Counted from the stretch's first letter, positions 7,876 through 16,800 are shown. The stretch is DNA of 20,674 nucleotides from Bacteroidales bacterium (GCA_029934875.1 JAOZLK010000010.1:1-20674); one strand, 5' to 3'. Numbers and translations: made by a program. The notes: a model not told the origin generated them from the sequence alone.

Positions 7876-10257
7876 TTCGTACCTGAGTGACATACCCGGA
7901 TTAAGCCTGCTTGCCCTGATGGCATGGAAACTTACCGTAGCCAGGGCAATGATAAAGGCCAGCACCCCGGCCACCACAAAGATCCAGTAGGGGATCTCTA
8001 TCCTGTATGCAAAGCTCTCCAGCCATTTTCTCATCACCCACCATGTAAATGGCCAAGCGATCAGGTTTGCCAATAGCACCCACTTGGTGAAATCGACTGA
8101 AAGTATTCGCAGGATGTTAGCCGTGGTGGCACCGTTGGTTTTCCTGATCCCAATCTCCTTGGTACGTCGTTCAGCCATGAAAGAAGCAAGTCCGAAGAGT
8201 CCCAGGCATGAAATAAAAATGGCAATCGCTGCGAAAATGTAGAGCAGGGACTTTGTTTGCTGCTCATTCTGGTAGAGCTTTTCGTAGTGCTGATCCAGCA
8301 AATCATACTCAAAGGGGATCTCGCTTATCTCCTCCTCCCACTTGTCCTGGAGGAACGCTATCATTCCCTTATAATCTTCTCCCGCAATTCTTACACTGAG
8401 GTAATAGAGTTCTCTTTGCCCTATTCCAAGGTGCATCAGGGCATGGGGCCTGACCTCCATTTGCTTCGACTCCCAGTGATAATCTTTCACTACGCCGATC
8501 ACTTCGAAGGGTTTATCGCGATCGTTCCACATATAGGTAATATGACCGATGGGGTTTTCCAGCTCCAGGAGTTCAACGGCTGTTTCATTGAGCACAATTT
8601 TTGCAGTATCGGCACGATACTCTTCAGAGAAATACCTGCCCTGAACCAACTCAAGACTCATGGTTTCCGCAAAAGTCTCATCGGTGATGTTCACGTTGAG
8701 ACTGAAGCTGTTTTCCACACCTTCTGCTCCGAAGCCCCAGTTGGTTATCTGATCGCCCGGCACGTTAGCCGAGGCAGATACCTGGATGATCTCAGGATTC
8801 TTCCTTAATTCATCCTTGAAGGAATCAATGTTATCCAGGTAGTGGGCATACTTCACCAAAACCACCTGCTCCTTGTTGAAACCCAGAGATTCATCCATTA
8901 CCAGGTGCATCTGCTTTTGAACCAGGATGGTAGCTGCGATCAGAAATATGGCAACTGAAAACTGGAAGAGCACCAGGATATTACGGAACCAGCTCCTGGA
9001 TTGCTGTACACCTTTATATCCAAGAGAATCAACGACCGAGAACTGACTCATGTAAAGGGCCGGATAGCTACCGGAAAATAATCCCACAATAATGGCCAGT
9101 GCAAGCAATCCAGGGATCACCAGGAAATTTTCCAGGTAGTGCAGCTGTATCTCCCTTCCGGTGAAATTCTTAAAAGGCCCCATAATGGATTCCACAAGCC
9201 CCATGGCCAGGATCAGAGCCAGTATACTCACGATGATGGCTTCGCTGAAAAATTGTCGCTGAAGTCCTCTTCGGCTGGCTCCGTTGGTCTTTCGGATACC
9301 CACTTCCCTGGCCCTGATGGATGAGCTGGCAGTGGTAAGGTTCATGAAATTGATGCAGGCTACGATTAACATCAGGAAGGCTACAAGGGAAAAAATCTTG
9401 ATATAGGAGAGGTTTCCATTGGGTTCAAACTCCCCGTTCAAATCCGATCCCAGGTGGATCTCCCTGATATGTTGCAGGTACAAGTCCCAGAAATTTTCAT
9501 CATCCGAGAAGTCACCATACCCACCATTGAAAAGGTATTTATCCACGAAGGCAGGCAGCTTGGCTTCCAGAGTATCTTCCGGGTAGCCAGGCTCCAGTCG
9601 CATATAGGTTTCAAAATTATTTGCAAACCACTCATCATTGTTATACAGACCTTCAAATGACATGAGCGAGATCAGCATATTGAAGTGAAAATGAGATTGA
9701 TCTGGAAAATCCTCATAAATCCCTGTTACTGTTAATGCAACGCTATCCCTGAACATGAGTACCTCTCCCATGGCAGACTTATCTCCAAAATACTTTTGGG
9801 CCGTAGTCTGGTCCAGAAGTACCTGGCCAGGTTCATTGAGTACTTTTTCAGGGGACCCCTCTCTAAATTCAAGTGTAAAAATATCGGCAAAGGAGGAATC
9901 CACCATGGCTGCCCTGGGTTCATCATAGAAGCGATCACCAATTTGTATGGTCTGTCCCCAGTCTGCAATTCGGGTTACAGCCCTTATTTCAGGGAACTCA
10001 TCATATAGTGCCGCAGGCATAGGAGCCGGCGTCCAGGTCTGCTGGATCACCGTACTGCCAATCTTAGCATCCACAGCAACCCGATAAATATCGTCATAGT
10101 GCTCATTGAATTTATCATAATTCAGCTCATGATTCACATAGAGCATGATCATCACGAAACAGGCAATTCCTATTGCCAGGCCAGAAATGTTCAGAATGGA
10201 GATAAGGAGGTGTTTCCGGATGTGGCGAAAAGTAACCTTGAAATAATGCTTTACCAT
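7873..10257 (-). CDS. ABC transporter permease, MacB/FtsX type with two FtsX domains
   Basis: A 794-residue inner-membrane permease with about eight membrane segments. TM1 (18-40) is followed by a large periplasmic MacB_PCD-like domain (about 45-280), three TMs near 287-308, 338-357 and 377-397, and a cytoplasmic EVGIRKTNGAS motif (318-328). A second half starts with a TM at 428-447, has another periplasmic domain, and ends with three TMs near 669-690, 715-735 and 745-770 plus the repeated EIGIRKTNGAT motif (701-711). The C-terminus SLRYE is typical of this Bacteroidota group. No ATPase domain is present or adjacent; the ATPase at 167-850 is a candidate partner. I start at the ATG at 10257: the frame stays open to 10296, but those 13 codons overlap a sigma-54 promoter, and MVKHYFKVTFRH is the usual family N-terminus. 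Such permeases handle peptides, lipoproteins or antimicrobials; the substrate is unknown. Confidence 0.93.
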   Translation of the reverse strand: MVKHYFKVTFRHIRKHLLISILNISGLAIGIACFVMIMLYVNHELNYDKFNEHYDDIYRVAVDAKIGSTVIQQTWTPAPMPAALYDEFPEIRAVTRIADWGQTIQIGDRFYDEPRAAMVDSSFADIFTLEFREGSPEKVLNEPGQVLLDQTTAQKYFGDKSAMGEVLMFRDSVALTVTGIYEDFPDQSHFHFNMLISLMSFEGLYNNDEWFANNFETYMRLEPGYPEDTLEAKLPAFVDKYLFNGGYGDFSDDENFWDLYLQHIREIHLGSDLNGEFEPNGNLSYIKIFSLVAFLMLIVACINFMNLTTASSSIRAREVGIRKTNGASRRGLQRQFFSEAIIVSILALILAMGLVESIMGPFKNFTGREIQLHYLENFLVIPGLLALAIIVGLFSGSYPALYMSQFSVVDSLGYKGVQQSRSWFRNILVLFQFSVAIFLIAATILVQKQMHLVMDESLGFNKEQVVLVKYAHYLDNIDSFKDELRKNPEIIQVSASANVPGDQITNWGFGAEGVENSFSLNVNITDETFAETMSLELVQGRYFSEEYRADTAKIVLNETAVELLELENPIGHITYMWNDRDKPFEVIGVVKDYHWESKQMEVRPHALMHLGIGQRELYYLSVRIAGEDYKGMIAFLQDKWEEEISEIPFEYDLLDQHYEKLYQNEQQTKSLLYIFAAIAIFISCLGLFGLASFMAERRTKEIGIRKTNGATTANILRILSVDFTKWVLLANLIAWPFTWWVMRKWLESFAYRIEIPYWIFVVAGVLAFIIALATVSFHAIRASRLNPGMSLRYE

Positions 10258-10280
10258 GGGGTGATTTTTGTCTTCATTTT

Positions 10281-10295
10281 GCAAGAGTTGTGCCA
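10281..10295 (-). promoter_or_regulatory. sigma-54 (-24/-12) promoter for the ABC permease
   Basis: On the minus strand TGGCAC-AACTC-TTGC (from 10295 to 10281) matches the RpoN consensus at every fixed position. The predicted transcript start is near 10270, only about 13 bases before the ATG at 10257. It therefore excludes the ATG at 10296 as the main start. The tandem repeats at 10362-10401 lie about 90-130 bases upstream of this start, the normal range for enhancer-binding activators. Confidence 0.88.
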
Positions 10296-10361
10296 TCTAA
10301 CACATCTATCTGTATGAATGATTTTTACAGGAATCAGGGTGATATATATACATCGTAATAC

Positions 10362-10401
10362 TGCTCGTTTTCGAAGCACTGGACTGTTCGTTTTCAATGC
10401 A
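10362..10401 (+). promoter_or_regulatory. tandem direct repeats, putative upstream activating sites
   Basis: TGCTCGTTTTCGAAGCA (10362-10378) and TGTTCGTTTTCAATGCA (10385-10401) agree at 13 of 17 positions and are offset by 23 bases, about two helical turns. The first has TGCT/AGCA ends, like a dyad. They lie between the permease's sigma-54 promoter and the divergent sigma-54 activator gene, whose product has a Fis-type helix-turn-helix, so they are its most likely binding sites. The second repeat ends 48 bases before the regulator's start codon, so autoregulation is possible. Confidence 0.55.
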
Positions 10402-10448
10402 GTTTGTATGAAAGGACTGAAATGCATACATTCGTTAACTACAAAGGT

Positions 10449-11807
10449 ATGGAAGCAGGCAGAATACTAATCATCGATGACGATCCGGACGTGCTGCTCT
10501 CAGCACGCATGCTGCTGGAGCAGCTGGAATATAATGTGTCCATGCTTTCCGACCCGGAAAAGATCCTGCCAAGGTTAAAGAAAGAGTCCTTTGATGTGAT
10601 TCTGCTGGATATGAACTTTCAGCGCGGCCATACCGAAGGAAGGGAAGGAATCTCCTGGCTTGAAAAAATTAAAAAGGAGGAAGCTGATGTGGTGGTGATC
10701 CTTATGACAGCCTTCGGGGATGTGGACCTGGCTGTAAAGGGCATTAAAGCCGGGGCCTTTGACTTCATCCTGAAGCCCTGGCAAAATGCCAAACTTCATG
10801 CCAGCATCCTTTCAGCTCTGAAAATGAAGGATACCCGGCAGGAAAAGGAAAAATTTCGCAATGTTGCAGCCACCCTGGGCAATGATGATGATTTGCCTTT
10901 CGGGCAAATACTTGGGGAATCGGCAATCATGCAAAAATTAAAGGAAACCATCAGGATTATCGCTCCCACCGATGCCAGCGTCCTGATCCTGGGTGAAAAC
11001 GGGACAGGTAAAGAGTTGGTGGCGCGAGCCATTCACCGCCATTCCCAACGGAAGAATGAAACCTTCATGGGTGTGGATATGGGGGCCATTCCCGAAACTC
11101 TTTTCGAATCGGAACTCTTCGGGCACAGGAAAGGAGCTTTCACAGGGGCCATTAAGGACAAACCCGGCCGCTTTGAAATGGCCGAGAAAGGGAGCCTTTT
11201 CCTGGATGAAATCGCTAACCTGCCGCTAACCATGCAGACCAAATTGCTGATGGTGCTGGAACAAAGAATCATCATGCGGATTGGTTCAGAGCACTCAAAT
11301 CCCATTGATATAAGGCTTATCTCGGCTACCAATCAACCCATACACAAGATGGTGGAATCAGGAGAGTTCCGGCAGGACCTGCTGTACCGGCTTAATACCA
11401 TCGAACTGGTGATTCCTCCCCTGAGGGAACGGGCCTCGGATATTCCATCCCTGGCCAGCCATTTTCTAAGGGAAGCTTCACGAAAATATGGCCGTCCCAG
11501 GCTGGAGATTGGCAAAAAGGGGATGAAACAGCTGCAGCAATACAGCTGGCCCGGTAATGTAAGAGAGCTTCAGAACACCATTCAGCGAGCGGTAATCATG
11601 AGCGAGGAGAAACACCTCAGGTTCGATCAGCTGGGAGCGAGCACAACAAGATCTGCAAACCAACCTGGTCTGAACATTGAGGAAAACGAGAAATTCCTGA
11701 TCAGCAAAGCGCTCCTCAGCAACCGTGGAAACGTAAGCCAGGCAGCATCCGACCTGGGTATTGACCGGAATGCCCTATACCGGAGAATGAAAAAATATGG
11801 TATTTAA
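10449..11807 (+). CDS. sigma-54-dependent response regulator, NtrC family
   Basis: A 452-residue bacterial enhancer-binding protein that opens sigma-54 RNA polymerase complexes when phosphorylated. Domains: REC (5-125) with the acidic pocket Asp10-Asp12, phosphoacceptor Asp54, Thr87 and Lys109; a central AAA+ domain (152-385) with Walker A GENGTGKE (182-189), the sigma-54 contact loop GAFTGA (229-234), Walker B SLFLDE (249-254) and the sensor region ATNQPIH; and a Fis-type helix-turn-helix at the C-terminus (NVSQAASDLGIDRNALYRRM). All residues needed for activity are present. I chose the ATG at 10449 because RILIIDDDPD then sits at the usual distance from the N-terminus; an in-frame ATG at 10422 is the alternative. 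It overlaps the kinase gene by 11 bases and is divergent from a sigma-54-controlled permease. Confidence 0.96.
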   Translation: MEAGRILIIDDDPDVLLSARMLLEQLEYNVSMLSDPEKILPRLKKESFDVILLDMNFQRGHTEGREGISWLEKIKKEEADVVVILMTAFGDVDLAVKGIKAGAFDFILKPWQNAKLHASILSALKMKDTRQEKEKFRNVAATLGNDDDLPFGQILGESAIMQKLKETIRIIAPTDASVLILGENGTGKELVARAIHRHSQRKNETFMGVDMGAIPETLFESELFGHRKGAFTGAIKDKPGRFEMAEKGSLFLDEIANLPLTMQTKLLMVLEQRIIMRIGSEHSNPIDIRLISATNQPIHKMVESGEFRQDLLYRLNTIELVIPPLRERASDIPSLASHFLREASRKYGRPRLEIGKKGMKQLQQYSWPGNVRELQNTIQRAVIMSEEKHLRFDQLGASTTRSANQPGLNIEENEKFLISKALLSNRGNVSQAASDLGIDRNALYRRMKKYGI

Positions 11808-13161
11808 AAGAAATATTGCCCGAATCACTTTCCGGCTGATATTCATTCTTTCAGCCATGCTGGCCCTGGCCTTGATGATCGGTCAGGAGGCAAGGTTATT
11901 CAGCATACTTGCAGTACTACTCATTCTGCTTGTCCTTATTGCCGAGCTATTCCACAGTATTAACCGAAGCAACCGGATCATCGCATCGCTCCTGGAATCG
12001 ATCTCTTCGGAAGATTACAACAGGAGGATCCTGGAGCAAACAAAAGGACTGGGATATGATGTCCTGGCCAATTCAGCCCAGGCCATCATCACTGCAATTT
12101 CCTCTGCAAAAATTGAAAAGGAAACCCAGTACCAGTACCTTCAGACCATTCTGAACCTAATCCATACAGGCGTACTCACCTTGGATGAGAAGGGAGAGCC
12201 TGAACTTATCAATCCCCTGGCAATGAATATCCTGGGGATTTACAATTCAAGAAAGCCTTCCTGGGGCACCATTGAAAAAACATCTCCGCGCTTTGCCGAA
12301 AAAGTAAAATCTCTGGGTGATTCAGGCCGTTCAATGCTCAGGCTCAAAGATACCCCTGCCGGGAAACAATTGTTAATCCTGGTCAACACTATAAAAGTCG
12401 GAGAAACCCGGGTAAAGATCATCACCTTCCAGGACATTGAACCAGAGATCGAGCAGAAGGAGATGGAATCGTGGCAAACCATCAGCCGGATTATGGCCCA
12501 CGAGATCATGAACAGCCTTACCCCTCTCTCCTCCCTCACCGAAACCGGGATCATGATGCTTGAGCAGGAGGGCCACACAAGGAAACTTGAGGATCTGACT
12601 CAGCATACCATCGACAACCTGCACACTGCATTGCTTACCATCTCCGGGCGGAATGAAGCCCTTACCCGCTTTATCGGCAATTATCGCGAATTCTACCGGC
12701 TTCCGGAACCGGATCAAAAAGAAATCATTGTGTCCAGGTTACTGCAAGAAGTTACAGGCCTTTACCGGGTCCGCTGCAGTGAAATGGGAATCTCCTGTTC
12801 CATTCATACGGGCCCTGAAAACCTGGTGATCCGGGCCGACGATGCCCAGTTAAAGCAGGTCCTGATCAACCTGATTAAAAATGCCCTGGAAGCCCTGGAA
12901 GGGGTCAGTGAGCCAAGCCTGGAAATCGCAGTAAAAAGGATCCTGAACCATGTTTCAATAGAAATCTTCGACAACGGGGCCGGCATCCCCCCCGAAATCC
13001 TGGAAAAAATCTTTGTGCCTTTCTACTCCACAAAGCCAGAGGGATCTGGCATTGGACTGAGCCTCTCGCGTCAGATCGTCAGAAATCATGGAGGTCAGAT
13101 CTCGGTGGTATCAGAAGAAGGGAAGGGAACCACCTTCAGGGTAAACCTTCCCGTGAAATAA
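11797..13161 (+). CDS. NtrY-like sensor histidine kinase, partner of the sigma-54 regulator
   Basis: A 454-residue membrane histidine kinase. Two hydrophobic segments (about 12-29 and 34-52) are separated by only a few residues, so there is no real periplasmic sensor domain. A linker or HAMP-like region follows, then a PAS-like domain (about 112-215: LIHTGVLTLDEKGEPELINP). The dimerisation helix carries the phosphorylated His235 (IMAHEIMNSLTPL). The ATP-binding domain has the N-box NLIKNALEAL (358-367), G1 DNGAGIP (392-398), F-box FVPFYSTK (406-413) and G2 GSGIGLSLS (416-424). It starts 11 bases inside the end of the response regulator gene, so the two are translationally coupled and almost certainly cognate. 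The signal is probably membrane-borne or cytoplasmic rather than an extracellular ligand. Confidence 0.95.
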   Translation: MVFKRNIARITFRLIFILSAMLALALMIGQEARLFSILAVLLILLVLIAELFHSINRSNRIIASLLESISSEDYNRRILEQTKGLGYDVLANSAQAIITAISSAKIEKETQYQYLQTILNLIHTGVLTLDEKGEPELINPLAMNILGIYNSRKPSWGTIEKTSPRFAEKVKSLGDSGRSMLRLKDTPAGKQLLILVNTIKVGETRVKIITFQDIEPEIEQKEMESWQTISRIMAHEIMNSLTPLSSLTETGIMMLEQEGHTRKLEDLTQHTIDNLHTALLTISGRNEALTRFIGNYREFYRLPEPDQKEIIVSRLLQEVTGLYRVRCSEMGISCSIHTGPENLVIRADDAQLKQVLINLIKNALEALEGVSEPSLEIAVKRILNHVSIEIFDNGAGIPPEILEKIFVPFYSTKPEGSGIGLSLSRQIVRNHGGQISVVSEEGKGTTFRVNLPVK

Positions 13162-13253
13162 TTAACATTTTTTATCTACAAAATGACCATAATCGTCTGA
13201 TTCTGTATTAAACCTTTCATCGCGCTCCTTATCTAAAGAGCTATTGAGAAAAA

Positions 13254-15947
13254 ATGAATCGGACTTTTATGAAGCATCTCTTAGTACTGGGAGCCCTTTT
13301 ACTGCTAAGCCCTGGCCTCCTGAGCGTTTTCGCTCAGAATAATAAGATTTATATACGGGAGTTTTATGATGACAAGTCGCTGGAATTGCTCCTGCTTGAC
13401 CTCTCCATGAATTATAATCTCGACTTTGTATTTGAGCGCGAGGAAGTCCGCGGGATCAGAATAAAGAGCATGAACATTAAAGGGCTTGATCTTGAAACCG
13501 CCATGAAAGCCTTTCTGAAAGATACTGATCTCGATTTCCACCTGGAAAATGGCCGGACCGTTCATATCTATCCCCATGTGGAGGAGGAGCGGGTCAGGGT
13601 GGCCGCCTCCAGAAATAATATTTCGGTATCGGGATGGATTTACGATAACTCCACCAACGAAACGCTCCCCTATTCCACGGCTTCCCTTCAGGGGCTACCT
13701 TCGGGATCCATTGCCAATGTAGATGGTCATTTTATTCTCATGGAGGTGCCTTCCGATACCTCCACGCTGGTATTCTCTTTCCTGGGCTATGAAACACAGG
13801 CCCTTGAACTGACACCGGAAAAAGCCATTGAGGACCTGCTCATATACATGCACCCGGTGGATTACCGCATCGAGGAGGTAATGATCGTCGGGGAGGAGAA
13901 AAAGCTGGTCACCTATGCCGAAAAGACCAGCCAGATTTCGCTGAGGCCCGCTCAGATCGACATCTTGCCCAACCTGGGTGAAAAAGATATATTCCGAACC
14001 CTGCAGCTGATGCCAGGGGTAAGCAGCGGGAACGAAACCTCGTCAGGGCTCCATGTGAGGGGAGGTACCCCGGACCAGAACCTGATCCTTCTGGATGGAT
14101 TCACGGTTTATCATGTGGACCATTTCTATGGATTCCTGAGTGCCTTTAACGCCGATGCCATTAAGGATGTCCAGCTCTACAAGGGCGGATTCGAATCCAA
14201 ATACGGTGGAAAGATTTCCAGTGTGATGGAGCTGACCGGCAAGACGGGGAATACGAAAAAAGTATCAGGGGGCGTAAGCATATCCGCGCTTAGTGGAAGT
14301 GCCCACCTGGAAGTTCCGGTGTCCGACAAACTGAATCTCTTTGCCTCGGGCCGGCGATCTTATACCGATTTTATCCAGAGTGGGCTTTACACCACGATCA
14401 ACGAAATGTACAATGGCGCCACCCAAACAACAAGCACGGGGGGGCGGATGGCTAATTTCCAGTCAGAACCCAAATTCTACTTTTACGATCTGAATGCAAA
14501 GGCCACTTACAAGCCCAGCCAGAAAGATATTGTCACGCTTAGTTTTTACAACGGGAAAGATGTGCTGGATAAAACCTCAGATGCTTCTACCCGAACTGGT
14601 ATGTTCGGAGGAAGTCGAGATAATTACAATATGAACAGGGTGGATCTGCTCAACTGGGGCAACTGGGGTGCCAGCTCAAAGTGGTCGAGACAGTGGAGCG
14701 ACAGATTTTACTCCAATACCACTTTTGCCTTTTCAAACTATTTCAGCGAGCGGGACAACTACATGGAACGAACGATCACCCTGGAAGATGGATCCACCTC
14801 CCTGACCACCAATGGCTCCATTGAGGATAATAATATACTGGATTACACGCTCAGAATGGACAATGAATACCGGCTTACCCAGAACAATACCCTGGAATTC
14901 GGACTACAAACTTCCCTGATGGATATTGGCTACTATTACACGCAGAACGACACGCTGAAAATGATAGATACCCGTACCAAAGGACTGACCCTTTCAGCGT
15001 ACATGCAGGACAAAATCTACATCAAAGATAAGCTGAGCCTGGTCTACGGGCTCCGCTCAAGCTGGTACAACCTGACCAACAAGGTCTATCTGGAGCCACG
15101 TGTCAGCGCTAGCTATAAACTCAGCGAGCGCTGGAATTTAAAGGCCTCCTGGGGTAAGTACTACCAGTACACCAATCGCGTAGTAAGGGAAAACGTGCTG
15201 GAGGGAAACCGTGATTTCTGGCTGCTGGCTGATGATGAGATGATCCCTGTCAGCTCAGCCTTCCACTACATTGCAGGCTTCAGTTATGAATCCCCCCGCT
15301 ACCTCTTGGATGTGGAGGTCTTTTATAAGCCCATGAAAGGACTGGCCGAATACACCATGCGCAATGAGTCCTTCCGCCGTGTGACCACCTCTTCCCTGCC
15401 GGAAAATTTCTACTGGGGAAACGGGACGGCCAAGGGATTGGAGGTACTCTTACAGAAAAAATTCGGAGCGTACACAGGTTGGCTCGGCTATACATACAGT
15501 CGGGTGGAACACCAGTTTGATGAGCTGAACGACGGAAATCCCTACCCTTCCATGTATGACCAACCCCACGAGGTAAACTTTGTAAACACTTACCAATGGG
15601 GAAACTGGGTTCTGGGAGCAACCTTTGTCTACAACACCGGGCAAACTTATACTGCACCTGTGGGAGCCTACCAGCTTACACTACTGGATGGCACTGTGGG
15701 AGATTACATCCATGTGGGGGATAAAAACGCCTACCGCCTACCGGCCTATAATCGTCTCGACCTGTCGGTTACCTACCGCTTTACTCTTGGACAAACCAAA
15801 AGTAATCTGGGTGTATCCTTCTTCAATGTTTATGGTAGAGAAAATGTTTGGTACAGGGAATTTGATGTGGCCGACAACGAGATCATTATCACGGATGTAA
15901 ACACCCTTGGTTTCACACCCAATGTATTCTTTTCAATAAAATTTTAA
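13254..15947 (+). CDS. TonB-dependent receptor with STN domain (FecA-like)
   Basis: An 897-residue outer-membrane receptor for energised uptake. Signal peptide 1-28 (ending VFAQ); STN domain about 32-106; carboxypeptidase-regulatory-like domain about 123-201 (VSGWIYDNSTNETLPY, then LVFSFLGYE); plug about 222-330 (LQLMPGVSSG, LHVRGGTPDQNLILLDGF, YKGGFESKYGG); beta-barrel to the C-terminus, ending in Phe897 as outer-membrane proteins do. An STN domain usually passes a signal to an anti-sigma factor such as FecR, but no sigma or anti-sigma gene is visible nearby. A DUF4249 lipoprotein follows after 3 bases, a common pairing in Bacteroidota distinct from SusC/SusD. The gene begins 92 bases after the kinase gene with no clear terminator between, so read-through is possible. 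An in-frame ATG at 13269 is an alternative start. The substrate is unknown. Confidence 0.94.
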   Translation: MNRTFMKHLLVLGALLLLSPGLLSVFAQNNKIYIREFYDDKSLELLLLDLSMNYNLDFVFEREEVRGIRIKSMNIKGLDLETAMKAFLKDTDLDFHLENGRTVHIYPHVEEERVRVAASRNNISVSGWIYDNSTNETLPYSTASLQGLPSGSIANVDGHFILMEVPSDTSTLVFSFLGYETQALELTPEKAIEDLLIYMHPVDYRIEEVMIVGEEKKLVTYAEKTSQISLRPAQIDILPNLGEKDIFRTLQLMPGVSSGNETSSGLHVRGGTPDQNLILLDGFTVYHVDHFYGFLSAFNADAIKDVQLYKGGFESKYGGKISSVMELTGKTGNTKKVSGGVSISALSGSAHLEVPVSDKLNLFASGRRSYTDFIQSGLYTTINEMYNGATQTTSTGGRMANFQSEPKFYFYDLNAKATYKPSQKDIVTLSFYNGKDVLDKTSDASTRTGMFGGSRDNYNMNRVDLLNWGNWGASSKWSRQWSDRFYSNTTFAFSNYFSERDNYMERTITLEDGSTSLTTNGSIEDNNILDYTLRMDNEYRLTQNNTLEFGLQTSLMDIGYYYTQNDTLKMIDTRTKGLTLSAYMQDKIYIKDKLSLVYGLRSSWYNLTNKVYLEPRVSASYKLSERWNLKASWGKYYQYTNRVVRENVLEGNRDFWLLADDEMIPVSSAFHYIAGFSYESPRYLLDVEVFYKPMKGLAEYTMRNESFRRVTTSSLPENFYWGNGTAKGLEVLLQKKFGAYTGWLGYTYSRVEHQFDELNDGNPYPSMYDQPHEVNFVNTYQWGNWVLGATFVYNTGQTYTAPVGAYQLTLLDGTVGDYIHVGDKNAYRLPAYNRLDLSVTYRFTLGQTKSNLGVSFFNVYGRENVWYREFDVADNEIIITDVNTLGFTPNVFFSIKF

Positions 15948-15950
15948 GTC

Positions 15951-16790
15951 ATGCCGCGAAAATACCTGATTATCTTCTTGATTCCCTTCCTGACTGGCTG
16001 TTTCGAAACAGAGCTGAATTTTGAAGACCAGTTCGAACCTGTTGTGGAGGCATATATATATGTGGACAAAGCCGTGGATAAAATCAAGCTGTCGAGCATG
16101 ATCAGCTTTGGCAGTGATTCTTCGGGGGGAGAAATGATCACAGACGCACTGATTAGCCTGGAAAAAGATCTTTCTGTGTGGTTCCTGGATCACAATAACT
16201 CCGTCCCAGGTTCTTACTACCTTACGGATAGTCCCAAATTTTCTCCCGGCGATACATTAAAACTAAGAGTGGAGCTGGATGATGCAGTTCTCACGGCAAT
16301 AACCCTTGTTCCCGACAGTCCTCCTGCAGTAACAAAATCTGCCGCTTCCATGTATATTCCCAAGGTGTATGATCTCAGGGAATTCAAAAATATAGAGATG
16401 CCCGAAGCGGTGGAACTCAGCTGGGAGAACCCTGAGGCAAATTACTACTTTCTCAATATCCAGAATATAGAGTCCAATCCCATGGCCATCAGGCCCGAAG
16501 TTCCGGATGGCATGCCCGCCGGCAGGGGACCCGGGGATTTTGCCTTCGAAATGATAAGCCAACCCACCAATAGTAATTATTATATCATCGAACCCATGAC
16601 ACTGCAATATTACGGGACCCACCGGATTATCATGAGCAGTGTGAATGAGGAATATGTGAACCTTTACAGTTCACTTATGCAGGATACACGCGAGTTGAAC
16701 GAACCATATTCAAATATCAGGAATGGCCTGGGTATCTTCACTGCTTTCAACTCCGACACCCTCTACCTGGAGGTAATACCGGTTTACTGA
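15951..16790 (+). CDS. DUF4249-family lipoprotein
   Basis: A 279-residue lipoprotein: signal peptide with lipobox FLTGC, Cys17, followed by an acidic N-terminus (FETELNFEDQFEPVVEAYI) typical of DUF4249 proteins. The body looks like beta-sandwich: short strands such as DALISLEKD, the repeated family feature SPGDTLKLRVE (about 98-108) and LVPDSPPAVTKS. It begins 3 bases after the TonB-dependent receptor stop codon, so the two are co-transcribed. In Bacteroidota DUF4249 genes regularly follow receptors of this kind, and the protein is probably a surface or periplasmic partner in substrate capture. No ligand-binding residues can be named. It converges on the FG-GAP gene with a 10-base gap and no obvious terminator. 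Confidence 0.88.
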   Translation: MPRKYLIIFLIPFLTGCFETELNFEDQFEPVVEAYIYVDKAVDKIKLSSMISFGSDSSGGEMITDALISLEKDLSVWFLDHNNSVPGSYYLTDSPKFSPGDTLKLRVELDDAVLTAITLVPDSPPAVTKSAASMYIPKVYDLREFKNIEMPEAVELSWENPEANYYFLNIQNIESNPMAIRPEVPDGMPAGRGPGDFAFEMISQPTNSNYYIIEPMTLQYYGTHRIIMSSVNEEYVNLYSSLMQDTRELNEPYSNIRNGLGIFTAFNSDTLYLEVIPVY

Positions 16791-16800
16791 GGGGTCAGGA

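Noticed and set aside
8257..8808. A 183-codon open frame on the + strand, antisense to the permease
   Set aside because: The opposite strand encodes a well-conserved permease domain; the + translation shows no domain and its opening follows from the codon bias of the real gene.
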